Positions 28,923 through 37,977 of a stretch of 64,000 nt of DNA are shown here, piece by piece. Source of the DNA: Roseburia sp. AM59-24XD. GTDB lineage: Bacteria > Bacillota > Clostridia > Lachnospirales > Lachnospiraceae. The DNA lies in assembly GCF_003478445.1 (NCBI RefSeq), contig NZ_QUET01000004.1:81251-145250 (forward strand), given 5' to 3'. The number at the start of each line of letters is the position of its first letter. Position 1 is the first letter of the stretch. A program made the position numbers and the translations under genes. The notes below the pieces were generated by a model, which worked only from the letters and a program-made list of their open reading frames with translations, was not told the DNA's origin and did no database searches.

Positions 28923-31906
28923 ATGCGCAAGAACAAAAGAGTATTGGCGGTGCTGCTGAGTGCAGCGATGACGATCGCTTCATTGACATCCGGTGGAACA
29001 GGGGGTGTGCCGGCTCGTGCAGCGACTTCGACATCATCATTTCAGGATCTGAATCAACAGCAGATCACGGAGGCAATGGGAGTTGGTTACAATCTGGCAA
29101 TTCGCTCGAAGCGAATGATGCCGGAACTCCGAATGAGACAGCATGGGGCAACCCGAAGCTGACGGAGCAATTTGTACTGGCTGCGAAAAGTGCAGGCTTT
29201 CAGTCGATCCGCATTCCGGTGTCTTATCTGAACAAGATTGACGATAATAATGGATATCAGATTGATTCTGCCTGGCTTGACCGTGTGCAGGAGGTTGTGG
29301 ATTATTGTGTGAAGAACGATATGTATGCGATTGTGAATATGCATGGAGATGGCTATACGACGATCAATGGAGGATGGCTTCTTTGCGGAAGCAGCGATCA
29401 GACGAAGATCCGGGAGAAGTATAAGGCATGCTGGCAGCAGATTGCAACGCGCTTTAAGGACTACGATGAGCATCTGATCTTTGAGTCGATGAATGAGGAA
29501 TTTGATGGAACTTATGGTGATCCGAACAGAACGTATTATGAGAATATTAATACATATAATCAGATCTTTGTGGATACGGTTCGTCAGACCGGCGGCAATA
29601 ATGACAAGCGCTGGCTGTTGATTCCGGGATGGAATACGGATATTAATTATACGGTTGGTGATTATGGTTTTGCGCTGCCAACAGATCAGTATTTGTCATC
29701 CGGTGTGGCAGCCGGAGAGAAGAGGATCATGATCACCGTTCATTATTATGCTCCATGGGAGTTCTGTGGAACGGAATCTCAGGCGGTTACGCAGTGGGGC
29801 AGCAAGGCAACGGATTCTACGAAGAAGGCATCCTGGGGGGATGAAAGCTATATGGTATCCCAGTTCAAGAAATTAAAAGATAAGTTTGTTTCGCAGGGAT
29901 ACCCGGTGGTGATCGGAGAGTTTGGTGCGATCAATAAGTCTTCGATAGACAGTCAGAATACGGTATGCCGTGCCGATTTCTATCAAAAGGTCTGCTATTA
30001 TGCGAAACAGAATGGTCTGGTACCGGTAGCATGGGATAATGGTTATAACGGAGTGTATGGCTTCTGTCTGATCGACCGTTCAACGAATACGGTTGTACAT
30101 CCGGAGGTTGTGAATGCGGTGATGGAGATTTACCGTGCATCCTCTACGGCAACAGGGATTTCACTGGACAAGGATCGGATTACAGTCAGTGTTGGCGATG
30201 CGGGAGTACAGCTTAATGCTTCTCTGACACCGGCGGACAGTCAGGATCTGATCTCCTGGTCATCCGATGATGACACGGTCGCAACGGTGAGTTCATCCGG
30301 ACTTGTTACGGCAGTGGGCGCCGGAAGCTGTACGATCACGGCATCTGTGGCAGGAGGCTATAAGGCAGAGTGTAAGGTGACAGTGCCAAAAACGACATAT
30401 ATCCGTACGAAGCTTTATATGATGAATACGAACGACTGGGGCACTACCGTCAGCGAAGAAAGTGCAGATATCACGACAGCAGATCAGGAATATACAATGA
30501 CCTTGAAGGTGACGGATACGCAGCTTCAGAATATCGGTTCTCTGTATTTGAAGGATATTCAGGCGACGGAGCCGGAGGATTCACCGATCAGCTATGCCAC
30601 GCTTAAGGTAAAGTCCATAACAGTCAATGGAAAAGAGTATTCCATGAATAATAGTGTGTTTACTTATAATAGCAGCTTGAAGAGTACAACAGGAAAAGCG
30701 AACAATGTGTTTGACTTTGCATTTGTCAATATTTGGGCAATTACCTATATTGATGATGTGACTACGGAAAGCAAGAAAGCATATTTTAATGGGGTATCTT
30801 ATCAGGGGACGAATACGATATCTATGACATTTGAGGTATCCGATGTTAAGGCGAATGGGACAGAGACACCGAGTGCCGCACCGAGCAGTACGCCGAAGGT
30901 GACGACATCGCCAAGTGCCGTACCAAGCAGCACACCGAAAGTAACAGTGTCTCCAAGTGATACACCGGCACCGGGCCTTACACCAAGTGCCGTACCGAGC
31001 CAGACACCAGCACCAAGCAGTGCACCGGGATCAAGCGCAGAGCCAAGTCAGACGCCGGCACCGGGAGAGACTGGCGTGCCAAGTGCAGAGCCAAGTGAAA
31101 CTCCGGCACCAAGTGATACAGCCCAGCCGAGTGCAGAGCCAAGTGAAACTTCTGCACCAAGTGATACAGCCAAGCCAAGCGCAGAGCCAAGTCAGACACC
31201 TGCACCGGGAGAGACTGACAAGCCAAGTGCATCACCAAGTCAGACGCCTGCACCAAGTGATACAACAACCCCAAGTGCATCACCGAGCCAGACACCGGCA
31301 CCGGGAAATACAAAAGCTCCGGGTACCGGTCCGAGCGCAACATCGGGGACAAACGGAGACAACTCACACACCGCAATGAGCTTTACTTTGAAAGCAAGTG
31401 TCAAAGGTGTAAAGAATCTTTCGGTTGGAACAAAATATAAGCTGGCAGCCGGAAAGAAAATGACACTTTCCGCGGACTTTATCACAGACACCGATGATCA
31501 GGAAGTATCGTTTACAAGCAGCAAATCATCTGTTGTAAAGGTAAATGAAAACGGTGTTGTGAAGGCAGGAAAGAAGACTGGAAAAGCAGTGATCACCGTG
31601 ACGGCAGCAGACGGAACAAGTCGTAAAGTTACTGTTCAGGTTATGAAAAAAGCAGTGAAAAAGCTTGCGATCAAGAAGGGATCACGCAGCCTGAAGAAAG
31701 GCAAGAAGCTGAAATTAAAGGTTCAGGCAAAGCCGGGCAAGAAACTGGCATCGAATCAGTATTACTGGAAGACGTCCAGTGCGAAGAAAGCAACAGTTTC
31801 TGCAAAGGGAATTGTGAAAGCAAAACAAAAGGGAACTGTCAGGATTACTGTTTATGCAACGGATGGAAGCGGAAAGAAAGCATCCGTTAAGCTGCAGGTG
31901 AAATAG
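28923..31906 (+). CDS. Secreted glycoside hydrolase family 5 enzyme, multidomain, frameshifted near N-terminus
   Basis: With one G added at about 29094 (CTGGC to CTGGGC, giving GVGYNLGNSLEA) the gene encodes 994 residues. Order: signal peptide (about 1-37), GH5 catalytic domain (acid/base Glu in ESMNEEFDG, nucleophile Glu in VVIGEFGA), a Big_2 Ig-like domain (WSSDDDTVATVSSSGLV), a beta-rich region that may bind carbohydrate, a Ser/Thr/Pro linker of about 160 residues, and two lysine-rich Big_2-like domains at the end. Probably a cellulase or mannanase acting outside the cell. The cationic C-terminus may hold it to the wall; no LPXTG or sorting tail is present. Confidence 0.87.
31039..31338 (+). 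repeat. 48-bp coding minisatellite in the GH5 linker
   Basis: About six copies of a 16-residue unit (consensus PSQTPAPGETxKPSAE, with variants PSETPAPSDT and PSASPSQTPAP) encode the distal part of the flexible linker. Copy number is likely to vary between strains. Confidence 0.75.
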
Positions 31907-31935
31907 TCAGAGATTGAAATATTAAATGTGTTGGA

Positions 31936-31969
31936 TTTGCTTGCAATTGCAAGCAAACATGGATAAAAT
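31936..31969 (+). promoter_or_regulatory. Promoter with overlapping perfect palindrome before the antitoxin
   Basis: A perfect 22-bp palindrome (TTTGCTTGCAA followed by its complement) spans 31936-31957. A promoter fits TTGCAA (31941-31946), 17 bp, TAAAAT (31964-31969), so the palindrome covers the -35 box. This is the expected layout for self-repression by an antitoxin. Confidence 0.65.
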
Positions 31970-31992
31970 ATTAAGAAAAAGGAGGCGATACT

Positions 31993-32298
31993 ATGGCAAA
32001 CACATCTGCTGTATATGCAAGAATAGATACGAATCTCAAGGATAATGCGGAGGGAATTCTTTCGCAACTGGGTATTTCTCCCTCAAGTGCAATTCAGATG
32101 CTTTATAGTCAGATTGTATTGAACAAGGGAATGCCGTTTGAATTGCGCCTTCCTTCTTCAAAGCCGTCATCTGTTGGTGCGATGACCAGAAATCAGCTTG
32201 ATGCAAAGTTGCAGAAGGGTGTCGATTCTATTAAAGCAGGCAGGGTATATTCTGCTGACGAAGTGGATGAGGCGCTTGCAAAGGAGTTTGATATATGA
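31993..32298 (+). CDS. RelB/DinJ-family antitoxin
   Basis: 101 residues. The N-terminal ribbon-helix-helix (VYARIDTNLKDNAEGILSQLGIS) binds DNA and dimerises. The MLYSQIVLNKGMPFELRLP segment is the family hallmark, and the acidic C-terminal region would wrap the toxin. AAGGAGGCG precedes the ATG. It overlaps a short toxin-like frame by four bases. Confidence 0.9.
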   Translation: MANTSAVYARIDTNLKDNAEGILSQLGISPSSAIQMLYSQIVLNKGMPFELRLPSSKPSSVGAMTRNQLDAKLQKGVDSIKAGRVYSADEVDEALAKEFDI

Positions 32299-32354
32299 CA
32301 GATTACTATGCAGTAGTTTATTCTGCAGTGGTCGAGATATCAAAGGAATTATAG
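32295..32354 (+). pseudogene. Truncated RelE/ParE-type toxin
   Basis: Starts in the ATGA overlap with the antitoxin. It encodes only 19 residues (MTDYYAVVYSAV...) before a stop. A second frame just after reads RDIKGIIDSDADEI and then stops. A working toxin needs about 90-100 residues, so most of the gene is deleted. The antitoxin is therefore an orphan here. Confidence 0.6.
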
Positions 32355-32384
32355 ATTCTGATGCAGATGAAATCTGAATAAACT

Positions 32385-32432
32385 GAGAAACGCCAGTACC
32401 GGCATTGCCGCTACTGGTGTTTCTCTTTTTTA
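32385..32432 (+). terminator. Terminator after the toxin remnant
   Basis: GAGAAACGCCAGTA pairs with TACTGGTGTTTCTC, followed by TTTTT. It also separates this region from the converging permease gene. Confidence 0.8.
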
Positions 32433-32456
32433 TTATAGACTCGTTTTCAGCTATCC

Positions 32457-35111
32457 CTACTCCGTGCGTCTCAGACGGTCAACTACACTGACCCTGCTTT
32501 CCTGACGATAGAGCAGTGCAGGAACGGTGCATCCGACAATCAGAAATACGAGAACGGCAATAAATACCGGTACAAGTGTTGGGCGCGCCGTGAAGAACCA
32601 GACGGTGTTGGTAAACATATGTCCGATCGGAAAGGTCAGTACGGTCGACAGCGCCAGGGCAAGCAGCGATGCGCTGATGGCGTAAAACAGGCCTTCTTCG
32701 ATCAGCATGGTGCGAAGCTGACGGTTCGTCATGCCAACGGACTGCAGCACGGCAAATTCATGCTGTCTTGTCAGGATGCCGGTCAGGATCGCATTGATAA
32801 AGTTCAGTGTGCCGATCAGCGCAATGACTGCGCACAGGAAGCCGCCGCAGATTATGAAGAGATGCTTGAAGCTGTTGAGTGAAGCACGCTGCGAAGCACG
32901 GCTGTCGAAGCTGAGCTCGCTGGCAGGAACGGAGGTCTGACGTTTCAGATAACGCTCCGCGCTGGTTTCCGCTTTGCGGTTTGGCGTATCAAACAGATAA
33001 AACAACCGGGATGCCTTCTGACCGCTGTCCGCCAGAAACTGATCGTGCGTGAGAACCGTGGAATAGGAGTCAACGGAGAAGTAGCGGTAGCTCATGCTGT
33101 ACGGCACGCTGACCAGAGCACACACGGTGTAATTGATATTGCGTGATTTAAAAATATGGTACTGCAGGTATTGTTCCGGGGTAGAGTCATCAGCCGGCTC
33201 GCCGGTGCGCGCATCAATAACGCCATCCTTCCGGATATAAGATACCTTCAGAGTATCTCCGACCTTTGGATATTTCTCCGGGTTAATCATATTTCCGTAA
33301 TCGTCTGTATCGACAACGATTGCGATCGCATGTTTTGATGTGTCCGATAAAGCGGACAGATCTCCGCTGTGAATGGTCAGCTTTGAAAGCAGGGAGGAAT
33401 CCAGAATTTCCAATTGCATATCGGACGCAATCCGACCATTCCGGTGATCCTCGTAGCTTAAGCTCTGCTCCAGCTCCTCTTTGGTATAGATATCATCATG
33501 GAGCTTGCGGTAGGTCTTCTCTGTGATCCATGTGACCGGCTGGATGTCATCTTTTGGCTTGTAGCCACAGCCGCTCAGGCTGTTCTGGGTGTTTTGCCGG
33601 ATCTCATCGATCGTGTTCTGTGAGATGTTTTCATTCATGTTTCCGTCATAGCGGAAATAACTGTTATTGCTGACGATGAAATCGCCGCACAGCATTCTGG
33701 AGAGATATTTGTCCATATCAAAGCCGTTGACGAACAGCACCAGAATATTTAACAGTACGATGGACAGAGACAGCGATATCACGACTAGAACAGTTTTACG
33801 TTTGTTTCGTCCCAGGTTGGCAAACGCCATCTGATGAACTCTGGCTCCGCGTGTGCGGCGCTTTTTGGCATGCGAGCGTGAAAGCTCCGTATATTTGGCG
33901 GCTTCTACCGGAGATACTCTGGAAGCCATTCGTCCCGGACGGAAGCAGGAAAGAAGAACCGTGCCGAGAGCGAAAAGACCGGCACCAAGGAAGATCCAAG
34001 GGGATGTGCTGATCGTGCCGGACAGTGAAAGGTTAGAACTCTTTAAGATCAGCGGAGTCATTTGGCATCCGATCAGATAGCCGAGAACAAGTCCGATCGG
34101 AATGCCGATCAGACAGAGGAAGAGAGCCTGCTGTCGTATGATCCGGCGAAGCTGTGCCGGGGTGACACCGATGGTTTTGAGAAGTCCGTAAAATCGGATA
34201 TCACTTGTGACGGATATCTGGAAAATATTATAAATGATCAGGAATCCGGTAAAGACGATCAGGAGTAAAAAGCAGATGACACCGACCAGGGAGATAGTGT
34301 CCGGATTATCGGACAGACGGGAGGCGGTATATCCCCAGTTAGCACCGATACGTACGCTGTTTTCTTCGTCGCGTGTGTTCCAGTTGTAACCGAGATCTGT
34401 GTCGATATTCTCCATTGTTTTCTCGATATTAAAGCTGGAACGGAGCATAACGTTTAAATCGCTGCGAAAGTTTGTGAGCCCTTCTTTCTGACCGATGGCG
34501 ATTGCCTCGTCCACGTAATCTCTGGAAACGTTGATATAGTGAACCGGCATGACATCATCAAAGTTCCAGTAACCGACCAGAGTAAATGTGGCGGTCTGCG
34601 TGCTGCCGGACTGTGTACTGTCACAGAGTGTGTAGGAGAGAGAAACTTTTTCGCCAAGTTTTGGTGTGACGCCGAGAAGCTTTAATGAGCCTGTGTCCAT
34701 TGCGATTTCGTGTCCCTTTTGTGGGACACGTCCGGTGGTTGGTGTGGCGTAGCTCCACTTTGCTGTGTTTGGATCCATATAGCTGATTTCTGCGCTGCAT
34801 TTTTCGAAACCGTCATCTGATTTTGTACCGATGACAATGCGGGTGCCGCTTTTTTTGATGTCAGGGTGTGCCTGAAGTGCCTTGATCTGCTCATCGGTAA
34901 CGTCTTTAAAGGTTCCGTGGCTGTAGCCGCCGATCTGACGGAAGGTATAGGTTTCATAGCTGGCGTTGACCGACATCATCACGGTAAACAGCGAGGTGAA
35001 TAAAAGTGTTGTCAGTGCGATTGCAATGATCGCGATGATATTACGCTTTTTGGCTGCTTTTAAAGCACGAAAGCTTAAGCGGCGGATACATTTATGATTG
35101 GAAACATGCAT
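32457..35111 (-). CDS. FtsX-family ABC transporter permease
   Basis: 884 residues. Membrane segments lie near residues 20-45, then after a large extracellular domain at about 275-395 (three segments, FtsX domain 1), one near 440-465, a second extracellular domain, and a final three-segment FtsX domain (about 760-870). This ten-segment MacB/BceB-type shape is used for export or for sensing peptide antibiotics. It is followed upstream, 11 bases apart, by its ATPase gene, and by a two-component system in the same direction. Confidence 0.88.
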   Translation of the reverse strand: MHVSNHKCIRRLSFRALKAAKKRNIIAIIAIALTTLLFTSLFTVMMSVNASYETYTFRQIGGYSHGTFKDVTDEQIKALQAHPDIKKSGTRIVIGTKSDDGFEKCSAEISYMDPNTAKWSYATPTTGRVPQKGHEIAMDTGSLKLLGVTPKLGEKVSLSYTLCDSTQSGSTQTATFTLVGYWNFDDVMPVHYINVSRDYVDEAIAIGQKEGLTNFRSDLNVMLRSSFNIEKTMENIDTDLGYNWNTRDEENSVRIGANWGYTASRLSDNPDTISLVGVICFLLLIVFTGFLIIYNIFQISVTSDIRFYGLLKTIGVTPAQLRRIIRQQALFLCLIGIPIGLVLGYLIGCQMTPLILKSSNLSLSGTISTSPWIFLGAGLFALGTVLLSCFRPGRMASRVSPVEAAKYTELSRSHAKKRRTRGARVHQMAFANLGRNKRKTVLVVISLSLSIVLLNILVLFVNGFDMDKYLSRMLCGDFIVSNNSYFRYDGNMNENISQNTIDEIRQNTQNSLSGCGYKPKDDIQPVTWITEKTYRKLHDDIYTKEELEQSLSYEDHRNGRIASDMQLEILDSSLLSKLTIHSGDLSALSDTSKHAIAIVVDTDDYGNMINPEKYPKVGDTLKVSYIRKDGVIDARTGEPADDSTPEQYLQYHIFKSRNINYTVCALVSVPYSMSYRYFSVDSYSTVLTHDQFLADSGQKASRLFYLFDTPNRKAETSAERYLKRQTSVPASELSFDSRASQRASLNSFKHLFIICGGFLCAVIALIGTLNFINAILTGILTRQHEFAVLQSVGMTNRQLRTMLIEEGLFYAISASLLALALSTVLTFPIGHMFTNTVWFFTARPTLVPVFIAVLVFLIVGCTVPALLYRQESRVSVVDRLRRTE

Positions 35112-35122
35112 ACTTTCACCCC

Positions 35123-35794
35123 CTAATTCCGACGGAAGATACAGCCGTCTTCAATGTGAATGATACGGTCTGCCATCTGCGCAATCTCTTCGTTGTGGGT
35201 GATCATGACGATCGTCTGGCCAAATTTCTCGCTGGTGACTTTTAAGAGACTTAAAACGTCCTGGCTTGTTTTGGAATCCAGATTACCGGTTGGCTCGTCG
35301 GCGAGAATAATCGACGGTGTGCCTGCGAGTGCCCTTGCAATCGCAACACGCTGCTGCTGGCCACCGGAAAGCTGATTCGGAAGTGCTTCCAGACGATCCT
35401 TGAGTCCGAGTGTTTCTGCAATCTGATCAATATATTCGCGGTCGATCTTTTTGCCGTCCAGCTCCAGCGGAAGCACGATATTTTCATAGAGATTTAAGAC
35501 AGGCACCAGATTGTACGACTGGAAAACGAAGCCGATCTTGCGGCGGCGAAAGATCGTAAGCTGCTCCTCGGAGAGCGAGAAAATATCCTTCCCGTCGACC
35601 ATTACTTTACCGGTTGTGGGACGATCCAGTCCGCCGAGCATATGAAGCAGCGTGGACTTTCCGCTTCCGGAGGTGCCGACAATAGCGGTAAATTCGCCCT
35701 TTTCCACGGTCAGATTGATGCCGCGCAGAGCGTGAACGGCGTTTTCCCCATCGCCGTATATTTTGGTGAGATTTTCTGTTTGTAAAATAGACAT
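35123..35794 (-). CDS. ABC transporter ATP-binding protein (LolD/MacB type)
   Basis: 223 residues. Walker [11 protein letters not shown], signature [15 protein letters not shown], Walker [15 protein letters not shown] and H-loop MITHNEE are intact. The DEPTGNLD form is typical of FtsX-permease partners. GAAAGGAAATG precedes the start. It is separated by 116 bp from the sensor kinase gene. Confidence 0.92.
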   Translation of the reverse strand: MSILQTENLTKIYGDGENAVHALRGINLTVEKGEFTAIVGTSGSGKSTLLHMLGGLDRPTTGKVMVDGKDIFSLSEEQLTIFRRRKIGFVFQSYNLVPVLNLYENIVLPLELDGKKIDREYIDQIAETLGLKDRLEALPNQLSGGQQQRVAIARALAGTPSIILADEPTGNLDSKTSQDVLSLLKVTSEKFGQTIVMITHNEEIAQMADRIIHIEDGCIFRRN

Positions 35795-35910
35795 GATTCA
35801 TTTCCTTTCTTTGTAGATCTGTAAACACGTTCAGTATGACATACAAATCTTTCCACAATCTTTCAAGGCAGGAAAAAATTATGACGGTTTTGTAAGAATT
35901 GCCGTCCGGG

Positions 35911-36810
35911 TTAGGAGAGAGGAAGATAAACAGAGAAAACAGAGCCTTTGCCGGGGACGGAGGAAACCTTAATATAGCCATTCTCTCCGGACAGGATTTT
36001 GCGGGAAAGATACAGACCGATGCCGACGCCGCTTTCATCCTGTACCTGACCGGAGCGGTAGAAGCGCTGGAATATTTTAGGAAATTCCTCCTCGTCTATG
36101 CCGATGCCTGTATCCGTGATATCGATCCTTGCAAACAGCTCATAGGTGTAAACGGAGACAGTAATGCCGCCGGTGGAGGTATATTTGATGGCATTGTCCA
36201 AAAGATTGCCGATCGCTTCGCTTGTCCACTTCGGATCAAAGCAGACCGTGGCATCGGCTTCGCAGACAGTCAAGGAAAGCCCCTTGGCTGTGGCGGCAGG
36301 TATGTACTGCTCCTGAAGCTGGAAAAGCATGGGCATAATCGGCTGCTTTTTGCAGGAAAGCGCAATGATGCCATGTTCCAGACGGGATAGTTTGACCAGA
36401 GAGTCGATCAGAAAACGCAGCTTTTTCGCCTGAACTTCGATCGCCTGAGCACTGTTTCTGGCAGAATCGGAGAGATTTTCTTCCAGTAAAAGCTCACCGT
36501 AGAGCTGCAGATTGGCGATTGGTGTTTTGGTCTGATGGGAAATGTCGGCGATGAAGGTTTTGATACGGTCTTTCTCGGTGGCAACATTCTGCGCTGAAAG
36601 AGCGGATGCGGAAAGATAGTGTGCGAATTTTGTTTCCAGAGCGGATAACAGGCTTTCGTCAAAAGTATCCTCGGTAAATTCTCCGTTTATCGCGAGAGTT
36701 AGCATGTGATCCAGCGTCTCCATCGTGCGTTTTGTCTTGTGTCTGTTCCACAGAACAACAGCGGTGGCGGTGATCACGGCGGCTGCTGTAACAAATATAT
36801 AAAGGTTCAT
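35911..36810 (-). CDS. Sensor histidine kinase (OmpR-partner type)
   Basis: 299 residues. One N-terminal membrane segment (about residues 2-21) and almost no extracellular part, then the HisKA helix with FIADISHQTKTPIANL (phosphoacceptor His about residue 92), N-box GNLLDNAIKYT, G1 DTGIGI and G2 GVGIGLYLSR. The lack of a sensor loop suggests it receives its signal through the neighbouring FtsX transporter, as BceS-like kinases do. Its ATG follows the regulator stop immediately. Confidence 0.88.
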   Translation of the reverse strand: MNLYIFVTAAAVITATAVVLWNRHKTKRTMETLDHMLTLAINGEFTEDTFDESLLSALETKFAHYLSASALSAQNVATEKDRIKTFIADISHQTKTPIANLQLYGELLLEENLSDSARNSAQAIEVQAKKLRFLIDSLVKLSRLEHGIIALSCKKQPIMPMLFQLQEQYIPAATAKGLSLTVCEADATVCFDPKWTSEAIGNLLDNAIKYTSTGGITVSVYTYELFARIDITDTGIGIDEEEFPKIFQRFYRSGQVQDESGVGIGLYLSRKILSGENGYIKVSSVPGKGSVFSVYLPLS

Positions 36811-37484
36811 TTATTCTCCATTCTCCCAGCGGTAGCCGATTCCGTAGACAGTCCGGATGCAGGACTGGGCATGCAGCTTGTCGCGAAGGCGTTTGACGGT
36901 GACGGAAAGTGCGTTGTCGTCTACAAATTCACTGCCGTCCGTCCAGATGCGGTCGGTGAGCTGATTGCGTGTCAGTGTGATACCGCTGTTGGACGTCAGC
37001 AGATATAACAGCTTCTGTTCGGTGCGGCTAAGCTCGACGTCAGAGCCATTCAATGTGAAGCGAAGCCTTGCAAAATCAAACGAGTAGTCTCCTTGAACAA
37101 ACACAGAGGATGTGTCTGTCGTGGAATGACAGCGCAGCTGCGTTCCGACACGCGCCCGTAGCACGGCAAGGAAAATGGCTTTGTGATATAGTCATCGGCA
37201 CCCTGCTCCAGACCTTCGACAATGTCCATGTCCGTGTCATTTGCGGTTAGAAGGATCACAGGCATCTGCGGTGTCTGTTCCTTGATCTCACGGAGCAGCG
37301 TAAGACCATTGCCGTCCGGCAGTGAGATGTCAAGCAGGACCAGAGACACGCTGCCGGTTATAAGCTGTTCTCTGGCAGCCTGAAGACTCTGGCAGGAGAT
37401 AGTCCTGCGTCCGGGTTCTTTTAATGCCCGGCACAGACCTGCGTTTAAGCCGCGGTCATCCTCAACGATCAGTATTTGTTCCAT
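36811..37484 (-). CDS. OmpR-family response regulator, frameshifted
   Basis: The receiver half (EQILIVEDDRGL, phosphoacceptor Asp in LVLLDISLPDGNG, Lys in YITKPFS) is in one frame. The winged-helix DNA-binding half (LSRTEQKLLYLL, DNALSVTVKRLRDKL, VYGIGYRW) is in another. Adding one G at about 37167-37170 (minus-strand TTGCC to TTGGCC, giving SLAVLRARV) joins them into 224 residues. Start 37484 (MEQILIVEDD) opens the receiver. It presumably controls the downstream FtsX exporter. Confidence 0.87.
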
Positions 37485-37695
37485 GGTAATCCGACATTCC
37501 TTTCTGGCTTTTGGCATATTTTTGATATATGTCATGCTTTACAATATAGATGATTATAGATGTTTTTGCACAGAAAGACAACCGGATCGGAAACATCATG
37601 GCAACAGAATATACATAAAATAGACACAGATCCGAGGTATACTTGGTAAAAAGTGAGAAATTGCCCGTTTACTTGCGTTTGTCATCCCTTTCCGG
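37485..37695. other. Divergent intergenic region, left part
   Basis: About 210 bases between the regulator gene and the XrtG promoter. No gene, RNA or convincing operator is visible; presumably it holds the leftward promoter for the regulator operon. Confidence 0.4.
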
Positions 37696-37723
37696 TTGAC
37701 GAATATGAAGATTTTGCTATAAT
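37696..37723 (+). promoter_or_regulatory. Promoter of the XrtG operon
   Basis: TTGACG (37696-37701), 16-bp spacer, TATAAT (37718-37723). Transcription would begin near 37730, leaving a leader of about 250 nt before the first start codon at 37978. Confidence 0.7.
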
Positions 37724-37754
37724 AATTCAGAGAATTATTACAATATAATATACG

Positions 37755-37864
37755 CGAAGGGAGAAAGGATCATAGTGATCGCAGAATGCGGATAATGGTA
37801 CCCGGTAGTCGGCGGACTGCTGTGTGGACGCTCCTTCGGATTTGAAAAATGAAGTTTTTCAAAT
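37755..37864 (+). ncRNA. Candidate structured 5' leader of the XrtG operon
   Basis: A closing stem pairs CGAAGGGAG (37755-37763) with CTCCTTCG (37831-37838), with one bulged G. Inside it are hairpins GATCA-TAG-TGATC (37768-37780) and GTAGTC-GGCG-GACTGC (37805-37820), making a multibranch fold. Directly after it, ATTTGAAAAA pairs with TTTTTCAAAT (37840-37864). This looks like an aptamer followed by a switchable hairpin. It does not match the cyclic di-GMP, T-box, glycine or THF riboswitch consensus as I know them. Confidence 0.4.
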
Positions 37865-37977
37865 GGATGATTTTTCGTATAACAGACGATATAACAGATA
37901 GAAATATAAAAATATTGTTGTATATATTTCACAAAAGAATGACACGCATAGTATAGACAGAAGAGGAAGTGATAGAG

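Noticed and set aside
30957..31379. Open frames on both strands in the GH5 linker
   Set aside because: They are His/Arg/Gln-rich or Val-rich products of reading the 48-bp repeat in other frames.
36811..37484. Separate receiver-only and DNA-binding-only regulators
   Set aside because: The two halves join in SLAVLRARV when one G is added, giving a normal OmpR-type regulator next to its kinase.
37755..37838. Cyclic di-GMP-I or T-box identity for the XrtG leader
   Set aside because: TGGTACC looks like part of a T-box and there is a diguanylate cyclase fragment elsewhere in the window, but the remaining conserved elements of either class are absent.
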